NCBI GenBank assembly: GCA_027186245.1
Contig: CP114492.1
Location: forward strand, 2,363,501 to 2,427,500
Source of the DNA: Coriaria nepalensis
Lineage: Eukaryota; Streptophyta; Magnoliopsida; Cucurbitales; Coriariaceae
DNA length: 64,000 nucleotides
Direction: 5' to 3'
Part shown: piece by piece, positions 26,801-39,800 of the stretch
Layout of the letters: the number at the start of each line of letters is the position of its first letter
How positions within the stretch are numbered: the first letter of the stretch is position 1
Notes under the pieces: model-generated
The model's database searches: none
Told to the model about the DNA's origin: nothing
The model's input: only the letters and a program-made list of their open reading frames with translations
Program-made: the position numbers and the translations under genes

Positions 26801-28000
26801 ATTTTCATATCATAATGTCATATCAATATATAACACATTTGTTGGTATAAGAATCAACTGGAAACCTTATGATTGAAATACTTTTCCAAACTGCCACTAT
26901 TGGTCGGTATTCGAAGTTTCCCCCAAAATATATATATATACACTGAATCCCCCTCCCTCTCAAATGGGCACTTAATGTTGATTAAAATCTTTTTTGCTCA
27001 TATAGCTAGAGATGGCATTTTTTCTTTATCAATGTATTAAAGTTTGAAGGCATTTTCTAGCCTCCATCTTTTTTGTTCATATACCTATCGTTTAATATGA
27101 ATGGTTAAAGTATCTTAGAGGCATTTTTAAGCCTACATCTATTTTTTAGTCACGCTGAAATAATTTCTCGTAAGATCAACCTAAGGTTCGGTTTTATTTT
27201 TTAGTGGGAATGAAATTATTATTTCGCTATTTGATTAGAGATGAAATGAGAATAATTTTTAGATTCATATTTAAATGAAAAAAACTTTTCTTTCATTCTC
27301 ATCAAAATATGTGTCTTTAGCAAGAATTAATTTAATCATTATTTTATACAGTATTTTTTTTATGTACTGTTTAAATTTCATTGTGGTCTTTGGATAATTT
27401 TTTAAACTTTTTTTACGCGACATCTTTAACGTATTTTTAAACTTCTTCTTCTATTCATTCTTTATGCAACTAAATTCATCATCATCAAAGTTCATTTTTA
27501 TTTTTTTCGGAGTCGGCTACACAAATATTGGATCTTAAAGTTAAACGTCCTTATATTATCACGTAATCCAAAATCTCTAATATCTTCTTTTACCACTTTC
27601 ATCAAAATTTTCAATGACCTACCTCTATCTTTCCATTTACGTCCACTATTTACCTGTCAATCTAAATTTTATTGAATTAAAATTATATTTAATTTTCTCT
27701 ATATATGATCAAATTATGTTAAATATATTTCCTTAATTTTATTTAATCATAATTTTATGCAATTAAATTTATAAAAAATATATATATATTATTTTCATTT
27801 TCATTTACTTTTTCAAACATGCCATCAACATCACTCAATTAGAATCCCCCGAACGAGAGGGCCTTATGCAAATCCAATATCGATCTGCCGGTTCGAATAA
27901 CGTTTAAAAGGAAAACCGAAGCGGCCCGGTCCATTCGGATCAATCCTCACTAGGGTTCTTAAGCTTAACCACAGAGAAACACTGAACACACTCGTTTCTC
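26801..28000. other. Intergenic DNA upstream of the RGG-protein gene
   Basis: No coding sequence recognised. Near 27,170-27,260 a sequence with GGGAATGAAATTATT resembles one near 22,200 (GGAAATGAAATTGG), suggesting a shared dispersed repeat family. The last few hundred bases should hold the promoter of the gene starting at 28,245. Confidence 0.5.
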
Positions 28001-28027
28001 AGCCGCATTGGCTAAGGTTTTTCCTCA

Positions 28028-28082
28028 AAAGCTCTCTCTCTCTCTCCCCTCTAATCTCTCACGCTCTCTCTCTCTCTCCCGT
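28028..28082 (+). repeat. CT-rich microsatellite in the leader of the RGG-protein gene
   Basis: Two CT dinucleotide runs separated by a short spacer lie 165-215 bp upstream of the ATG. Pyrimidine-rich leaders of this kind are common in plant promoters and 5' UTRs. Confidence 0.7.
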
Positions 28083-28244
28083 TCTCATCCATTCATTCAT
28101 ACTTTTTGCATTCAGTCTCCTTTATCTCTATCATTCTTTTCCTCCATGGATCTGAATAAGCTATAGAGGTTGTGTGGTTGCTGTATCTGGTTCCTGAACA
28201 ATAAAAATTAGGGTTTTTGAGTAAGACTTTGGAGTTGAGGAATA

Positions 28245-30222
28245 ATGGCAACCACGAACCCTTTTGATCTTTTGGGCGATGATGATAGCGAGGACCCAAG
28301 CTTGCTCGTAGCGGCTCAGCAGCCTAAGGTTGTTGCTCCGGCTAAGGCGGCTACGCCTCAGGATTCGAATCAAGCTGCGGCTCAGCCGGCTAAGTCTGCC
28401 AAGCTTCCTTTCAAGCCTCTTCCTCCTGCTCAGGCTGGTGAGATTTGTATTGATTGGAAGTTTTGAACTTGGTCATGATTTGGATGAAAAAATGATGTCT
28501 GCTTCTTTCAGTTTTCTCTGCTTCTATGTGTTGTTGGAATTTTCATGGTGGTTTAATCTTGGTCTAATTGGAAACTTTCGGTATTTTTAATTTTGTATTA
28601 ATTGGAATATGATATTAGTAATTTGCTGAGCTTGGTTCTGATTGATATTAGTATGATATTCTTCTTCTGTAAGCACTCATGGGTGAATAATGTCTCCCAG
28701 ATAATCTGAGCAATTTCTCATGTCACCTTGCTTTTCTTTATGTAGTGAGGGAGTCGAGGAATGAAACTGGGCGTGGAGGCGGACGTGGGGGTGGACGTGG
28801 CTTTGGCCGTGGACGTGGTGGAGGAGGATATAACCGGGATGGGGATTCCGCCAATAATGAAAACACTTTCGTGACCAGCAATGGGTTCTCTGGAGGAGGA
28901 GGGAACAGACCCTCCGAATATAGTGATGGAAAGCCTATTGAAAGGCACGGTTATGGTGGTCCACGTGGGGCCTTCCGTGGTGGTGGACGTGGTGGTTTTA
29001 GCAATGGAGATGCTGCAGACGGGGAACGCCCTCGCAGAACATATGAACGGCGTAGTGGGACCGGTCGTGGGTTAGTAATTTTTTTTTTTTAATTTTTTAA
29101 TTCTGAAATATTTTATTTTCTACCATAGACACCTGAAGTTCTTGACTATAATTGTCCGTTTTCATTTTCCTTAGAAGTGAATTTAAACGAGATGGTGCTG
29201 GCCGTGGAAACTGGGGAACTGCCACTGATGAAGTTGCTCCGTGAGTATTTCTTTTCACCAGTTCACAGTAGAGATCTCAATTAAGTGTAATTCATTTTTT
29301 CGGTTCGATCATGTTTTTTGATTTCTGTGGATGCGCTGAATAAAGGGAGGGTGAAGAGCCTGCTGTTGAAAATGAGGGGGCTGCTGTTGATGCTGAGAAG
29401 CAGCCCAGAGAAGTGGAAGCTGTGGATGCTAACAAGGAGAGTCCTGAGAAAGAGGCTGAAAAGGAGGAAGAGCCTGAGGATAAGGTAAGTCATCTTTTTC
29501 TTTTTAGGTGTTCATATTAGTTAATAATTCTCTTTGCTTCGTTTAATATTTTTTTCTTATTTGCAGGAGATGACATTGGAAGAGTATGAGAAGGTACTTG
29601 AAGAGAAGAGGAAAGCTCTGCTTGCACTGAAGACCAGTGAACAAAGGAAGGTAGATGCAGATAAGGAGTTTGGATCCATGCAGCCCCTTTCTAGTAAGAA
29701 GAGCAATGATGAAATTTTCATTAAGCTGGTTAGTAGTTCCCCTTGTCACAGTTTGTTGTACATAAATTCATTCAATTTTCTTCTTGCAAGCATATTCACC
29801 TTCCTTTCAATTTTCAGGGTGCCGAGAAGGACAAGCGCAAGGAAATTGCTGACAAGGAAGAGAAAGCTAAGAAAGTAGTATTCTCTCAAAAAACTCATTT
29901 CTTATTCCTCAACTGCCAACCAAATATTAGATGTCTTTTATTCTTCTCCAAAAAAAAAAAAACCTAGCCTTTTATACATATTTTGGATAATTTACTTTTA
30001 CTCTTTGGTTTGCTTTTGTAGTCTGTGAGCATAAACGAGTTTCTGAAGCCAGCTGAAGGGGAGAGGCACTATGGGTCTGGTGGCCGTGGAAGAGGCCGTG
30101 GTGGACGTGGTGGGTCAAGAGGTGGAGGATATGGTGGAGGAGGAGGCTATGGTTATGCAAGCAATGTATCGGCCCCTGCCATTGAAGATCCCGGCCAGTT
30201 CCCTTCCTTGGGTGCTAAGTGA
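28245..30222 (+). CDS. RGG-box RNA-binding protein, HABP4/SERBP1 family (AtRGG-like)
   Basis: Complete 380-residue hyaluronan/mRNA-binding family protein, expected to bind RNA in cytoplasm and nucleus. Seven exons: 28245-28437, 28746-29070, 29175-29240, 29346-29484, 29567-29728, 29818-29874, 30022-30222, with GT-AG introns and consistent phase. It starts MATTNPFDLLGDDD, the conserved plant N-terminus. Next come an Ala/Pro/Lys segment, a long RGG/GRGRG box in exon 2 (RGGGRGFGRGRGGGGYN), an acidic Glu-rich exon 4 and a charged helical stretch (MTLEEYEKVLEEKRKALLAL). A second RGG box in the last exon is followed by FPSLGAK. The organisation matches AtRGGB/AtRGGC, with no lesion seen. It converges on the Rab gene, with about 620 bp between stop codons. 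Confidence 0.95.
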
Positions 30223-30759
30223 TGTTGTATAACTCCTTTTGAAGTTAATTATGTCTCTCTTTGGGGGTTGCCTCTTTTGTTATAATTGTCAGTCCCGGGT
30301 TTTTGGATCGAACTTAAAATAGGAATATTTAAACCGAAACAAAAAAGAAAAAAACCTCTTTTTTTTGTATTCTCTTTTTGGGACTTTTAGTACTCCCTTT
30401 CTTAGTGTAAATTTAATTTTAATTGGTTTTGCTTTAATTTTAATCAAATCATGAGAGAGGGAGAGAGAGGAGGGGGAAGGGGGTTTACCACTTTTCAGCT
30501 TTCACCAATATTTTCCTAATTTGTACAGAATGTTCGTTAGAACATAAGTACAACTAAAAAGAATTGGAATTGTTACCGTAAAACGTCTGATCATACTGAC
30601 AAGAGACAAAATGAAAGAAAAAAAAAAAGGAACAAATCATGACGAACAATTTCTTTTTCATGTCAAAAGCATTTAAAAAAAAAAGAAAAAAGAAAATACT
30701 AGTTTTACATGTCATAAGAGCATACAAATCAACATAATACGTCACAATTATGCCCTTTC

Positions 30760-30830
30760 TTTCTTTTTTTCTTTTTTTCTTTTTTTCTTTTTTTCTTTTT
30801 TTCTTTTTTCCTTTTTTTTTTTTTCGCTTT
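30760..30830. repeat. T6C-type microsatellite between the convergent genes
   Basis: Repeated TTTTTTTC/TTTTTTC units lie just beyond the Rab stop codon, probably in its 3' UTR. The long Lys-rich or Phe-rich frames here come from the repeat. Confidence 0.8.
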
Positions 30831-30843
30831 CCCCCTCGTTCTT

Positions 30844-33434
30844 TTAAGACGAGCAACAGCCGGCTTTCTGGTTCACTGGTTGTCCTCGAATCTGAACTGT
30901 TGGAGGCCTGGCATTGTTCATTGGCTGACTCGCCATCCTGCAAATATGGAACGAAAAATAATAAGTATAGAATCATATCCAACTTAGATTCATATAGAAC
31001 TCTACTTTAGCTCATGAGGATGAAGAAACTTGACCTTGCAAGTATTAATAATGGTTTACAAGAAAAAAATAAATAAAAGTAATACCTAGTTTTGATTTCA
31101 GCAGTCATGGCCATGAAAGCCTGTTCCACGTTAGTAGCACTTTTAGCACTTGTTTCCAAGAAAGGAATTCCAATTTCATCCGCAAAGGCCTAAACAGAAC
31201 GAATATATCATTTCTGATTGTATCATTTCCTTAAGTTTGTTAAGGGTAAAAGACATCTTTTTATAGAAGTCTAATTTAGTATTATTACCTTAGCTGTCTC
31301 ATAGGACACGACTTTATTTCCAGTGAGGTCGCACTTGTTACCAACGAGAAGCTTGTTCACATTCTCACTTGCATAACGGTCGATTTCATTCAACCATTGC
31401 TTAACATTGTTGAAGCTCTCTTGGTCGGTCACGTCATAAACAACCTACAAAGGAAGGCTTTGTCATGAAGAAGCAATTTCAAAAATTTTGTCAAGAAGGG
31501 CAGTTATGATGCTTACAATGATTCCGTGGGCTCCACGGTAGTAGCTGCTAGTAATTGTCCTAAACCGTTCTTGGCCAGCAGTGTCCCACTGGACATCCAG
31601 ATTCAGAGAGGTCAATTAGAAAATCAATGAACAGCACATACCAGATGGTATAATTGGAGAAATACAGCATGTGATAAAAAGGGAAAACCAAACAAGAAAA
31701 CCCAAACTTACAATTTGAAGTTTAATAGTCTTTCCATCTTGTTCCACAGTGCGAATTTTCTGCGTGAGAAAACATAATACAAGTACAAGAGCCATAAATT
31801 TTGTGCATAAGCACTCACCATTAAAAACCAGGTGTGCGAGAAATAAATCCTTACAAAGTCAACCCCAATGGTGCTGATATAGCTATCAAGATAGGAGTCA
31901 TCCTGGTTTGCAATAACATAAACAGTAGTTGGAAGATTAAATGACTATCTGGAAATATCCCATGCAATAAATCTTGATTTCATATGGTGATAAGAACTAG
32001 TGATCAACTGGTATAATTATAGCGACTCAACAATCACAATATGGCATGGCCATAAACATCAAAAACATGTGAACCAGATTTATAATAGCCTCCTTAAATG
32101 CAAGAAAATTCTAATTGATAATTTAATTCCATGGGGAATGTCACATAGCGAACCCTTATGGGCACAAATACGAAAAAGGGGAAGAGAGGGGGAGAGAGAG
32201 AGGGAGAGAGAGGGGAGAGAGGGGAGAGAGGAGAGAGAGAAAGGGGAGAGAGAGGGGGAGAGAGACGGGGGGAGAGAGAGAGATTGAACAGTTGTGATTC
32301 AGAAGTCAGAACCAGAAAGGCATTGAACAGTTATGATTCAGAAATATCAAATACGAAAAACGGGAAGAGAGGGGTAGGGAGAGAGAGAGAGAGATTGAAC
32401 AGTTGTGATTCAGAAGTCAGAACCAGAAAGACACTTTAACTTGTTAAAAAAAAAAAGAGAGAGAATACAGCCAAAGAAGACCTGCAACTTACAGCAAACC
32501 TCAGAAGTAAACAAGATTTTCCAACACCTGAATCTCCAATGAGCAAGAGCTTAAACAAATAGTCACTGCAAATAATAGAATCGTTTATATTTCACACGGT
32601 AGTAATATAAAAGAAAGAGAAGACAGATCAATATTAATTCAAATTGAAGCATAGATATATGATTCATTGACAATACGCAGCAATAAATGAAGTTTCAAAC
32701 GGTTTCATAATGTCACACTGGTTCAATTCAACAAACAAAGCACTATATGCACTATATGCTCAAACAAAGAGATCCCATCACTTGTTATAAGAGTTAAGAG
32801 TTCTTGCCGTCCACCACAACAGAACAAATCAAATAGCTAATCACCGTATTTCTTATGCTTATCCAATCAATCACTCTTCCAAAGCCTAGTTAGACAAATT
32901 CCAGACAAAATTTTACCGACACAGCAGTTATCAATCAATTTCCTTCTAACACCGGTTTCTGTACTTCAATACAACCCCCCCCCCCCCCCCCCCCCCCAAA
33001 ACACAATAAATTCAAGGAAACTTGATATGCAGTAGGGAATTCAAATAGGCAGAGAAAGAGATCTTATGGAAAAACCCATGTGAAATGGAAAGAATCGGTG
33101 AACGGGTCTGATACAAAACCACGGGAATCTAAAAATCACACACAGAACCACTTCTGTGATATCAAACCAAAAAATTCATTTCTAATTGAAAGCAGAATTA
33201 ACATCTCACCGTGTCCAAAATTCAATTCAAACATAAAACCAGTAAAGAGTCACCCAAAGTTATAGCTTTGTCACAGAGTCAAAGATCTTATTCGATCAGT
33301 TCTCAAAGAAACAAAACGAATCAAGAAAAAAGTGGAATTCATGGAATTGAAATTAGAGATTTAAACAAATGACAAAAAAATACGCTAACAGAAAAAATCA
33401 ATTCATACAAGAGAGCTTACTATTCAGGATTCAT
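30844..33434 (-). CDS. Rab1/RABD2-type small GTPase
   Basis: Complete 202-residue GTPase expected to act in ER-to-Golgi vesicle traffic. Eight exons on the minus strand: 33434-33421 (only 14 bp, MNPE plus two bases), 32565-32493, 31902-31855, 31759-31712, 31588-31517, 31444-31289, 31189-31086, 30937-30844. All introns are GT-AG and phases match. GTPase motifs are intact: P-loop GDSGVGKS (15-22), switch [15 protein letters not shown] with Gln 67, NKCD (121-124), ETSAK (149-153). The C-terminus [12 protein letters not shown] ends in the double-Cys prenylation signal (199-200). [21 protein letters not shown] is the Rab1 effector-loop signature. Intron 1 is about 855 bp and holds a poly-C run. 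Intron 2 is about 590 bp and holds GA-rich repeats. Confidence 0.97.
32165..32420. repeat. GA-rich repeat and local duplication in Rab intron 2
   Basis: A GA/GGGA-rich run (about 32,176-32,283) is followed by a segment with GATTGAACAGTTGTGATTC. The whole pattern, including AAATACGAAAAA, GA-rich run and GATTGAACAGTTGTG, recurs at about 32,349-32,430. Open frames of Glu/Arg repeats here are artefacts of composition. Confidence 0.8.
32975..32997. repeat. Run of 23 C bases in Rab intron 1
   Basis: A pure C homopolymer follows GGTTTCTGTACTTCAATA. That flank matches the 5' terminus of the copia LTR found at 35,150-35,168 and 43,720-43,735, next to which the polypurine tract (C-rich on plus) also lies. 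The exact length of such a run is unreliable in assemblies. Confidence 0.75.
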
Positions 33435-33659
33435 TCTTGTGAGAGGTTAGGATCGATTAAAACCGAGTATATTCCGTGGAAATGAGATTTCCGGCTAGAG
33501 TTAGCCCGGAAAATGGGATCGTTCGCCGGAGAGAGAAAGAGAGAGAGACGAGCATGTGGCTGTGGTGGGGAGTCAGCGGACTATTAAAAGGATCCGAACA
33601 TGTAGGGGCTACGTGGTGACCTCTGATGTAGCAACAGCAATAACATGCTGCCACGTGTT

Positions 33660-34720
33660 AACACCAAGAGTGAATTTACGAAAATAGCCTCCAAGTTTTA
33701 TGATCCCAATATTTTTGTTATAAATATTTAATTCAATTATGCGAGACGACAAATACGTTTAATGTATTGTCAGAAAATTGTGTTAACAGATTTAACGACA
33801 TTAATGAAGTGTTTTTCATTTCACTTGTCGGATTGGTTTAGGTAGAAAGTATATTTAAGTTTGAATGTCAATGGCATTACCTCTAGGAGGCGAAGTTTAT
33901 ATCATGTCATATGTTAGGAACTATATGCTCTCCGGGTTCAGATTTTGTCAGCATCACTTTTGATGACGTGGTATAATTGAAATTTCTGAAAATAAATATA
34001 ATATATATATATATATATATATGACTATTTTAAAATTTCTCAAACTTTTAGATGGATTCGCTCTCAAGCGGGTTCATCTAGAATTTTCTTTTTTATTATT
34101 GATTTTAAATTAAAATTGTGAAAAATAGAATTTCAACTGTGCTTAAGCTAAAATGAGTTTAGATCATTAGATTAAGTCAACAATATTGTATGAATAGTTA
34201 AGATTCAAGGTATTATGTGAGATTCACGGGAGATCGAATTTAATATTATATAAAATATTTCTTAAATAAGATAATTAATTTTAAAAAGATTGATATTTTA
34301 TTTTAATTATTTATGATAACTTGATGTTAAACAAGAGACTAATTAGATATTAATTATTTATGATAGCCTGACTCAAATTATTTAGATTGTGTTTATATGT
34401 ATCTAAAACCAATTTGTAGTAGAGTTTTGTCGGTTCTAAAATTATTGCAACTTTTATATAAAAACAAGATGTCATGAATAATATACTTCTGATTATGTTA
34501 TTTTATATGCTTAGATAATTACATTGGATGATGTGATCTAAAATTTCAAATTAAATTAAGAAAAGAAGATATAAACCCATAATTAAGGGGTATATTAGTC
34601 ATTTTATAAACTCTTAATCAATGGTACGGTTAAATGGTAATTGTTAGATTTTTTAAATTATTGATCTAATAATTATGATTTTATTAAATTTTAACCGTTA
34701 TATAAAATCTTTTTAAGATC
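33660..34720. other. Intergenic DNA between the Rab promoter and the large retrotransposon
   Basis: AT-rich, no coding sequence recognised. It includes a TA dinucleotide run near 34,000-34,022. Confidence 0.55.
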
Positions 34721-34725
34721 TATCT

Positions 34726-35168
34726 TTTCACAAGGTATGAAACTCAGAAATGAAGTTAAAATGATGAGCTTTAAAAATGATGAAGAGGAGAGAGAAGAAA
34801 AGTAAAAAATTCTTTTTCTATTTATGTATATTGTGTATCGTATATGAACAGAGAAAGTATATATATACGCAGTTTGTGCCAATCACATATGTACATCTGT
34901 CAAGAGAATAAAGGAATAATCTAACTAACTTTGCTGATGTGTATTATAATAATGAAACGAGCATTTTCTTTCTTCAATTCAACTTGTTTTTTTACCGTTG
35001 TAGGTAAAGACTTTCTTTCCAAAGAAGAACGCGAGGGCAAAGAGGAATTCTTTTGTTCATCTGCGCTCATCAATGGTTCCGGAGAAGAACGCGAGGGCAG
35101 AGAAGAATGCAAACTCTTCTGTTCATCCGAGCTCGTCAATGGTGAATCCAGGTTTCTGTACTTTAATA
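34726..35168 (-). repeat. 3' LTR of the copia element (left copy)
   Basis: About 443 bp, aligning along its length with 43,308-43,735 with scattered substitutions and small indels. Read on the minus strand it begins TATTAAAGTACAG and ends TTGTGAAA, not the usual TG...CA. Confidence 0.88.
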
Positions 35169-35180
35169 CCCCGCCCCCCC
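35169..35180 (-). promoter_or_regulatory. Polypurine tract of the copia element
   Basis: On the minus strand a G-rich purine run with one C (GGGGGGGCGGGG) lies immediately before the 3' LTR. This is the expected position of the plus-strand primer of reverse transcription. Confidence 0.8.
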
Positions 35181-35199
35181 GCAAGAGGAAGCGTAGATA

Positions 35200-36870
35200 T
35201 CATCTACGGTTCATCTTGGAGAGATGCGATGAAAAAGGAGTAGAAGGTATAACTTTTGTGAACAAATCTGCGATTTGATTTCCTGTTGAAATATGCGTGG
35301 TTTTTAATACTCCCTTCTTGAATTTTTTCACAAATGAGGTGACAATCCAGTTCGATATGTTCAGTTCTCTCATGGAAAACCAGATTAGATTGATGGCAGA
35401 TTGGTTGTCACAATGGAGAGAAGTTGCTTGAGGATGAGAAGTGCGTAAGTCACTCAGTAAGTATCGTAACCAAATTAGGTCACAGCATGTATGAGCCATT
35501 GAACGGTACTCGGCTTCAACGGAAGATCGTGACATTCTTTGTTGTTTCTTTGATTTCCAGGAAGTTAAAGAATCCCCCAAAAAAAATGCAAAATTCAGAG
35601 ACAGATCGTCTCGTATCAGGACAAGCAGTCCAATCAGCGTCACAGAACGCCCAAAGTTGAATTGTGGAGGAAGAAGGATAAAAAAGATCTTGACCTGGAG
35701 TTCCTTTAAGGTACCTCAAAACCTTCTGAATAGTTTGCATGTGCCTATCTGTTGGAGTAGCCATAAATTGGCTAAGAACTTATACATAATACAAAATGTT
35801 TGGTCTTGTAATAGTTAAATATACAAGTTTGCCAAGGAGTCTTCTGTAGGATGATGGATCAGATAATGGAACACCATCAATAGCACTAAATTTACAATTT
35901 TGCTCCATAGGAATTCGAATAGGTTTAGCATCAATAAAGCAGCTATCACGTAAAAGGTCTAGAGTATATTTCTGTTGACATATTTGAATACCTTTATGAG
36001 ATATAGCCACTTCAATCCCTTAAAAATATCTGAGAGTGCCTAAATTTTTTATTTTGAATTGAGATTGAAGAAAAACCTTTAATTGAACAATACTCTTAGT
36101 AAATGTACTAGCCACGACAAGATCATCAACATAGAGAAGTTCAACAGTGAAACTGTCTGAAGTAGAGTATGTGAAAAGGCTATAATCAGATTTAGATTGC
36201 TTGTAACCAAATTGGATTAAAGATTGAGAGAATTTAGAGTACCATTGTCTGGATGACTGCTTGAGTCCATATAAACTCTTCTATAATTTGCAAACAGAGG
36301 GTTTAGAAGCCTTCGTGAACCCTTGTGGTAATCGCATGTAAACATCCTCTTCAAGATCACTATATAAGAATGCATTTTGTACATCAAATTGGTGTAAATG
36401 CCACCCATTAATTGATGCCAAAGCCAAAAGACATCAGACAGTAGTAATTTTGGCAACGGAGGAGAAAGTCTCTTGATAATCTAGGTCCTCCGTTTGTGTA
36501 TATCCTTTTGCTACCAAATGGGCTTTGTATCTTTGTAGACTGCTGTTAGAGTTAAACTTCAGTTTGTAGACCCATTTACAAGCGGTAAATTTACCTTTCC
36601 CAGGTGGTAAATTGGTGATTGTCCAAGTCTGATTATCCTCCAAAGCCTGTAATTCAATTTGCATAGCTTCAACCCACTTTGGATTTAAGATAGCCTCTTT
36701 GTAAGATTCAGGCTCTTTGAGAGGAGTAATAGAAGAGACAAAAGCCTTAAGAGATCCTGAAACTCTATCATAAGAAATATGCTTAGAAATAGGATAGAGA
36801 GATGTACCCTTGGAGGTTGATTGGGAAGGGTAAAATGAAGTAGAGCCTGTAAACATTAGCAATTAAATTA
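35200..36870 (-). pseudogene. copia reverse transcriptase and RNase H, broken
   Basis: Minus-strand RT begins near 36,860 (EPESYKEAILNPKWVEAMQ, WVYKLKFNSNSSLQRYKAHL). It passes the catalytic YVDD (about 36,122-36,133) and continues with YRRLLGKLVYLTITRPNILY near 35,800. RNase H follows at 35,260-35,640 (SWKSKKQQRMSRSSVEAEYR, LHCDNQSA). The frame changes several times, for example around 36,450 and 36,010, with stops between pieces. Confidence 0.88.
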
Positions 36871-36879
36871 CAATCATAA

Positions 36880-39800
36880 TCAGACAAATGTTTAGGTGGT
36901 TTTTTGTTTCCTTATGGGTATCTGAGAAAAGGGTCAGGTGTGAGCGAGAAGTGATCTGGAAATGATATACGTGTAGATGGAACTAAATCTTTAGTTGAGC
37001 ATGTTATTGGACATCTGTAATAAGAGGAGAGTTGATGGCCGGACTTGCAATGGAGAATAATTTAATAGGGTAGTAAAATGGTGAAAGGTCAAGGGTTGGT
37101 TCACATTAAGGATAAAAAGAAGGTGGAGTGGGTGCAACAAGAACATGTTTGCAAGAAAAAATATCTTCATAGAACTTAATATCTCTAGAAACAAAAATAT
37201 CACTAATAGATAAATCTAAGAGTTTATCAATTAAATTACAATCATAATAAGACAAATGTTTAGGTGGTTTTCTGTTTCTTTACGGGTATCTGGGAAAAAG
37301 GTCAGGTGTGAACGAGAAGTGATCTGGAGATGATATAGGTGTAGATAGAACTAAATCTATAGTTGAGTATGTTGATGGACATCTGTAATAAGAGGAGAGT
37401 TGATGGCTGGACTTGGAATGAAGGATAATTTAATAGGGTAGTAAAATGGTGAAAGGTCAAGGGTTGGTTCACATTCAGGATAAAAGGAAGGCGTAGTGGG
37501 TGCAACAAAAACATGTTTGCAAGAAAAAATATCTTCACATAACTTAATATTTCTAGAAACAAAAATATCATTAGTAGATAAATCTAAGAGTTTATCAATT
37601 AAATTACAATCATAATCAGACAAATGTTTAGGTGGTTTTCTGTTTCTTTATGGGTATCTGGGAAAAGGGTCAGGTGTGAGCGAGAAATGATCTGGAGATG
37701 ATATAGGTCTAGGTGGAACTAAATCTACAGTTGAGTATGTTGGTGGACATCTGTAATAAGAGGAGAGTTGATGGATGGACTTTGATTGGAGGATAATTTA
37801 ATAGGGTAGTAAAATAGTGAAAGGTCAAGGGTTGGTTCACATTCAGGATAAAAAGAAGGTGGAGCGGGTGCAACAAAAACATATTTGCAAGAAAAATATC
37901 TTCATAGAACTTAATATCTCTAGAAACAAAAATATCATTAGTTGATAAATCTAAGAGTTTATCAATTAAATTACAATCATAATCAGACAAATGTTTAGGT
38001 GATTTTCTGTTTCTTTATGGGTATGTGGGAAAAGGGTCAGGTGTAAACGAGAAGTGATCTGGAGATGATATAGGTGTAGATGTAACTAAATCTATAGTTG
38101 AGTCTGTTGATGGACATCTGTAATAAGAGGAGAGTTGATGGCTGGACTTGGAATGGAGGATAATTTAATAGGGTAGTAAAATAGTGAAAGGTTAAGGGTT
38201 GGTTCACATTAAGGATAAAAAGAAGGTGGAGCGGGTGCAACAAGACCATGCTTGCAAGAAAAATATCTTCATAGAACTTAATATCTCTAGAAACAAAAAT
38301 ATCATTAGTAGATAAATCTAAGAGTTTATCAATTAAATTACAATCTTAATCAGACAAATGTTTAGGTGGTTTTCTGTTTCTTTACGGGTATCTAGGAAAA
38401 ATGTCAGGTGTGAACGAGAAGTGATCTGGAGATGATATAGGTGTAGATGAAACTAAATCTATAGCTGAGTATGTTGATGGACATCTGGAATAAGAGGAGA
38501 GTTGATGGCTGGACTTGGAATGGAGGATAATTTAATAGGGTAGTAAAATGGTGAAAGGTCAAGGGTTGGTTCACATTAAGGATAAAAAGAAGGTGGAGCG
38601 GGTACAACAAGAACATGCTTGCAAGAAAAATATCTTCATAGAACTTAATATCTCTAGAAACAAAAATATCATTAGTAGATAAATCTAAGAGTTTATCAAT
38701 TAAATTACAATCATAATCAGACAAATATTTAGGCGATTTTCTGTTTCTTTATGGGTATCTGGGAAAAAGGTCAGGTGTGAGCGAGAAGTGATCTGGAGAT
38801 GATATAGGTGTAGATGTAACTAAATCTATAGTTGAGTATGTTGATGGACATCTGGAATAAGAGGAGAGTTGATGGTTGGACTTGGAATGGAGGATAATTT
38901 AATAGGGTAGTAAAATGGTGAAAGGTCAAGGGTTGGTTCACATTAAGGATAAAAAGAAGGTGGAGCGGGTACAACAAGAATGTGCTTGCAAGAAAAATAT
39001 CTTCATAGAACTTAATATCTCTAGAAACAAAAATATCATTAGTAGATAAATCTAAGAGTTTATCAATTAAATTACAATCATAATCAGACAAATGTTTAGG
39101 TGGTTTTCTGTTTCTTTACGGGTATCTGGGAAAAAGGTCAGGTGTGAACGAGAAGTGATCTGGAGATGATATAGGTGTAGATGTAACTAAATCTATAGTT
39201 GAGTATGTTGATGGACATTTGTAATAAGAGGAGAGTCGATGGCTGGACTTGGAATGAAGGAGGTAGTAAAATGGTGAAAGGTCAGGAGCTGGTTCACATT
39301 CAGGATAAAACGAAGGTGGAGTGCGTGCAACAAGAACATGTTTGCAAGAAAAAATATCTTCATAGAACTTAATATCTCTAGAAATAAAAATATCATTAGT
39401 AGATAAATCTAAGAGTTTATCAATTAAATTACAATCATAATCAGACAAATGTTTAGGTGGTTTTCTGTTTCTTTACGGGTATCTGGGAAAAGGGTAAGGT
39501 GTGAGCGAGAAATGATCTGGAGATGATATAGGTCTAGGTGGAACTAAATCTACAGTTGAGTATGTTGATGGACATCTGTAATAAGAGGAGAGTTGATGGA
39601 TGGACTTTGAATGGAGGATAATTTAATAGGGTAGTAAAATAGTGAAAGGTCAAGGGTTGGTTCTCATTCAGGATAAAAAGAAGGTGGAGCGGGTGCAACA
39701 AAAACATATTTGCAAGAAAAAGATCTTCATAGAACTTATTATCTCTAGAAACAAAAATATCATTAGTTAATTAATCTAAGAGTTTATCAATTAAATTACA

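Noticed and set aside
28330..28590. Alternative frames over RGG-protein exon 1
   Set aside because: Shadows of the GC-rich coding exon; the MATTNPFDLL frame is conserved in the family and splices correctly.
30554..31010. Lys-rich and Phe-rich frames near the Rab 3' end
   Set aside because: They arise from the T6C microsatellite and overlap the true last Rab exon in other frames.
32000..32439. Glu/Arg-repeat open frames in the Rab intron
   Set aside because: They come from GA-rich low-complexity DNA between two confirmed Rab exons.
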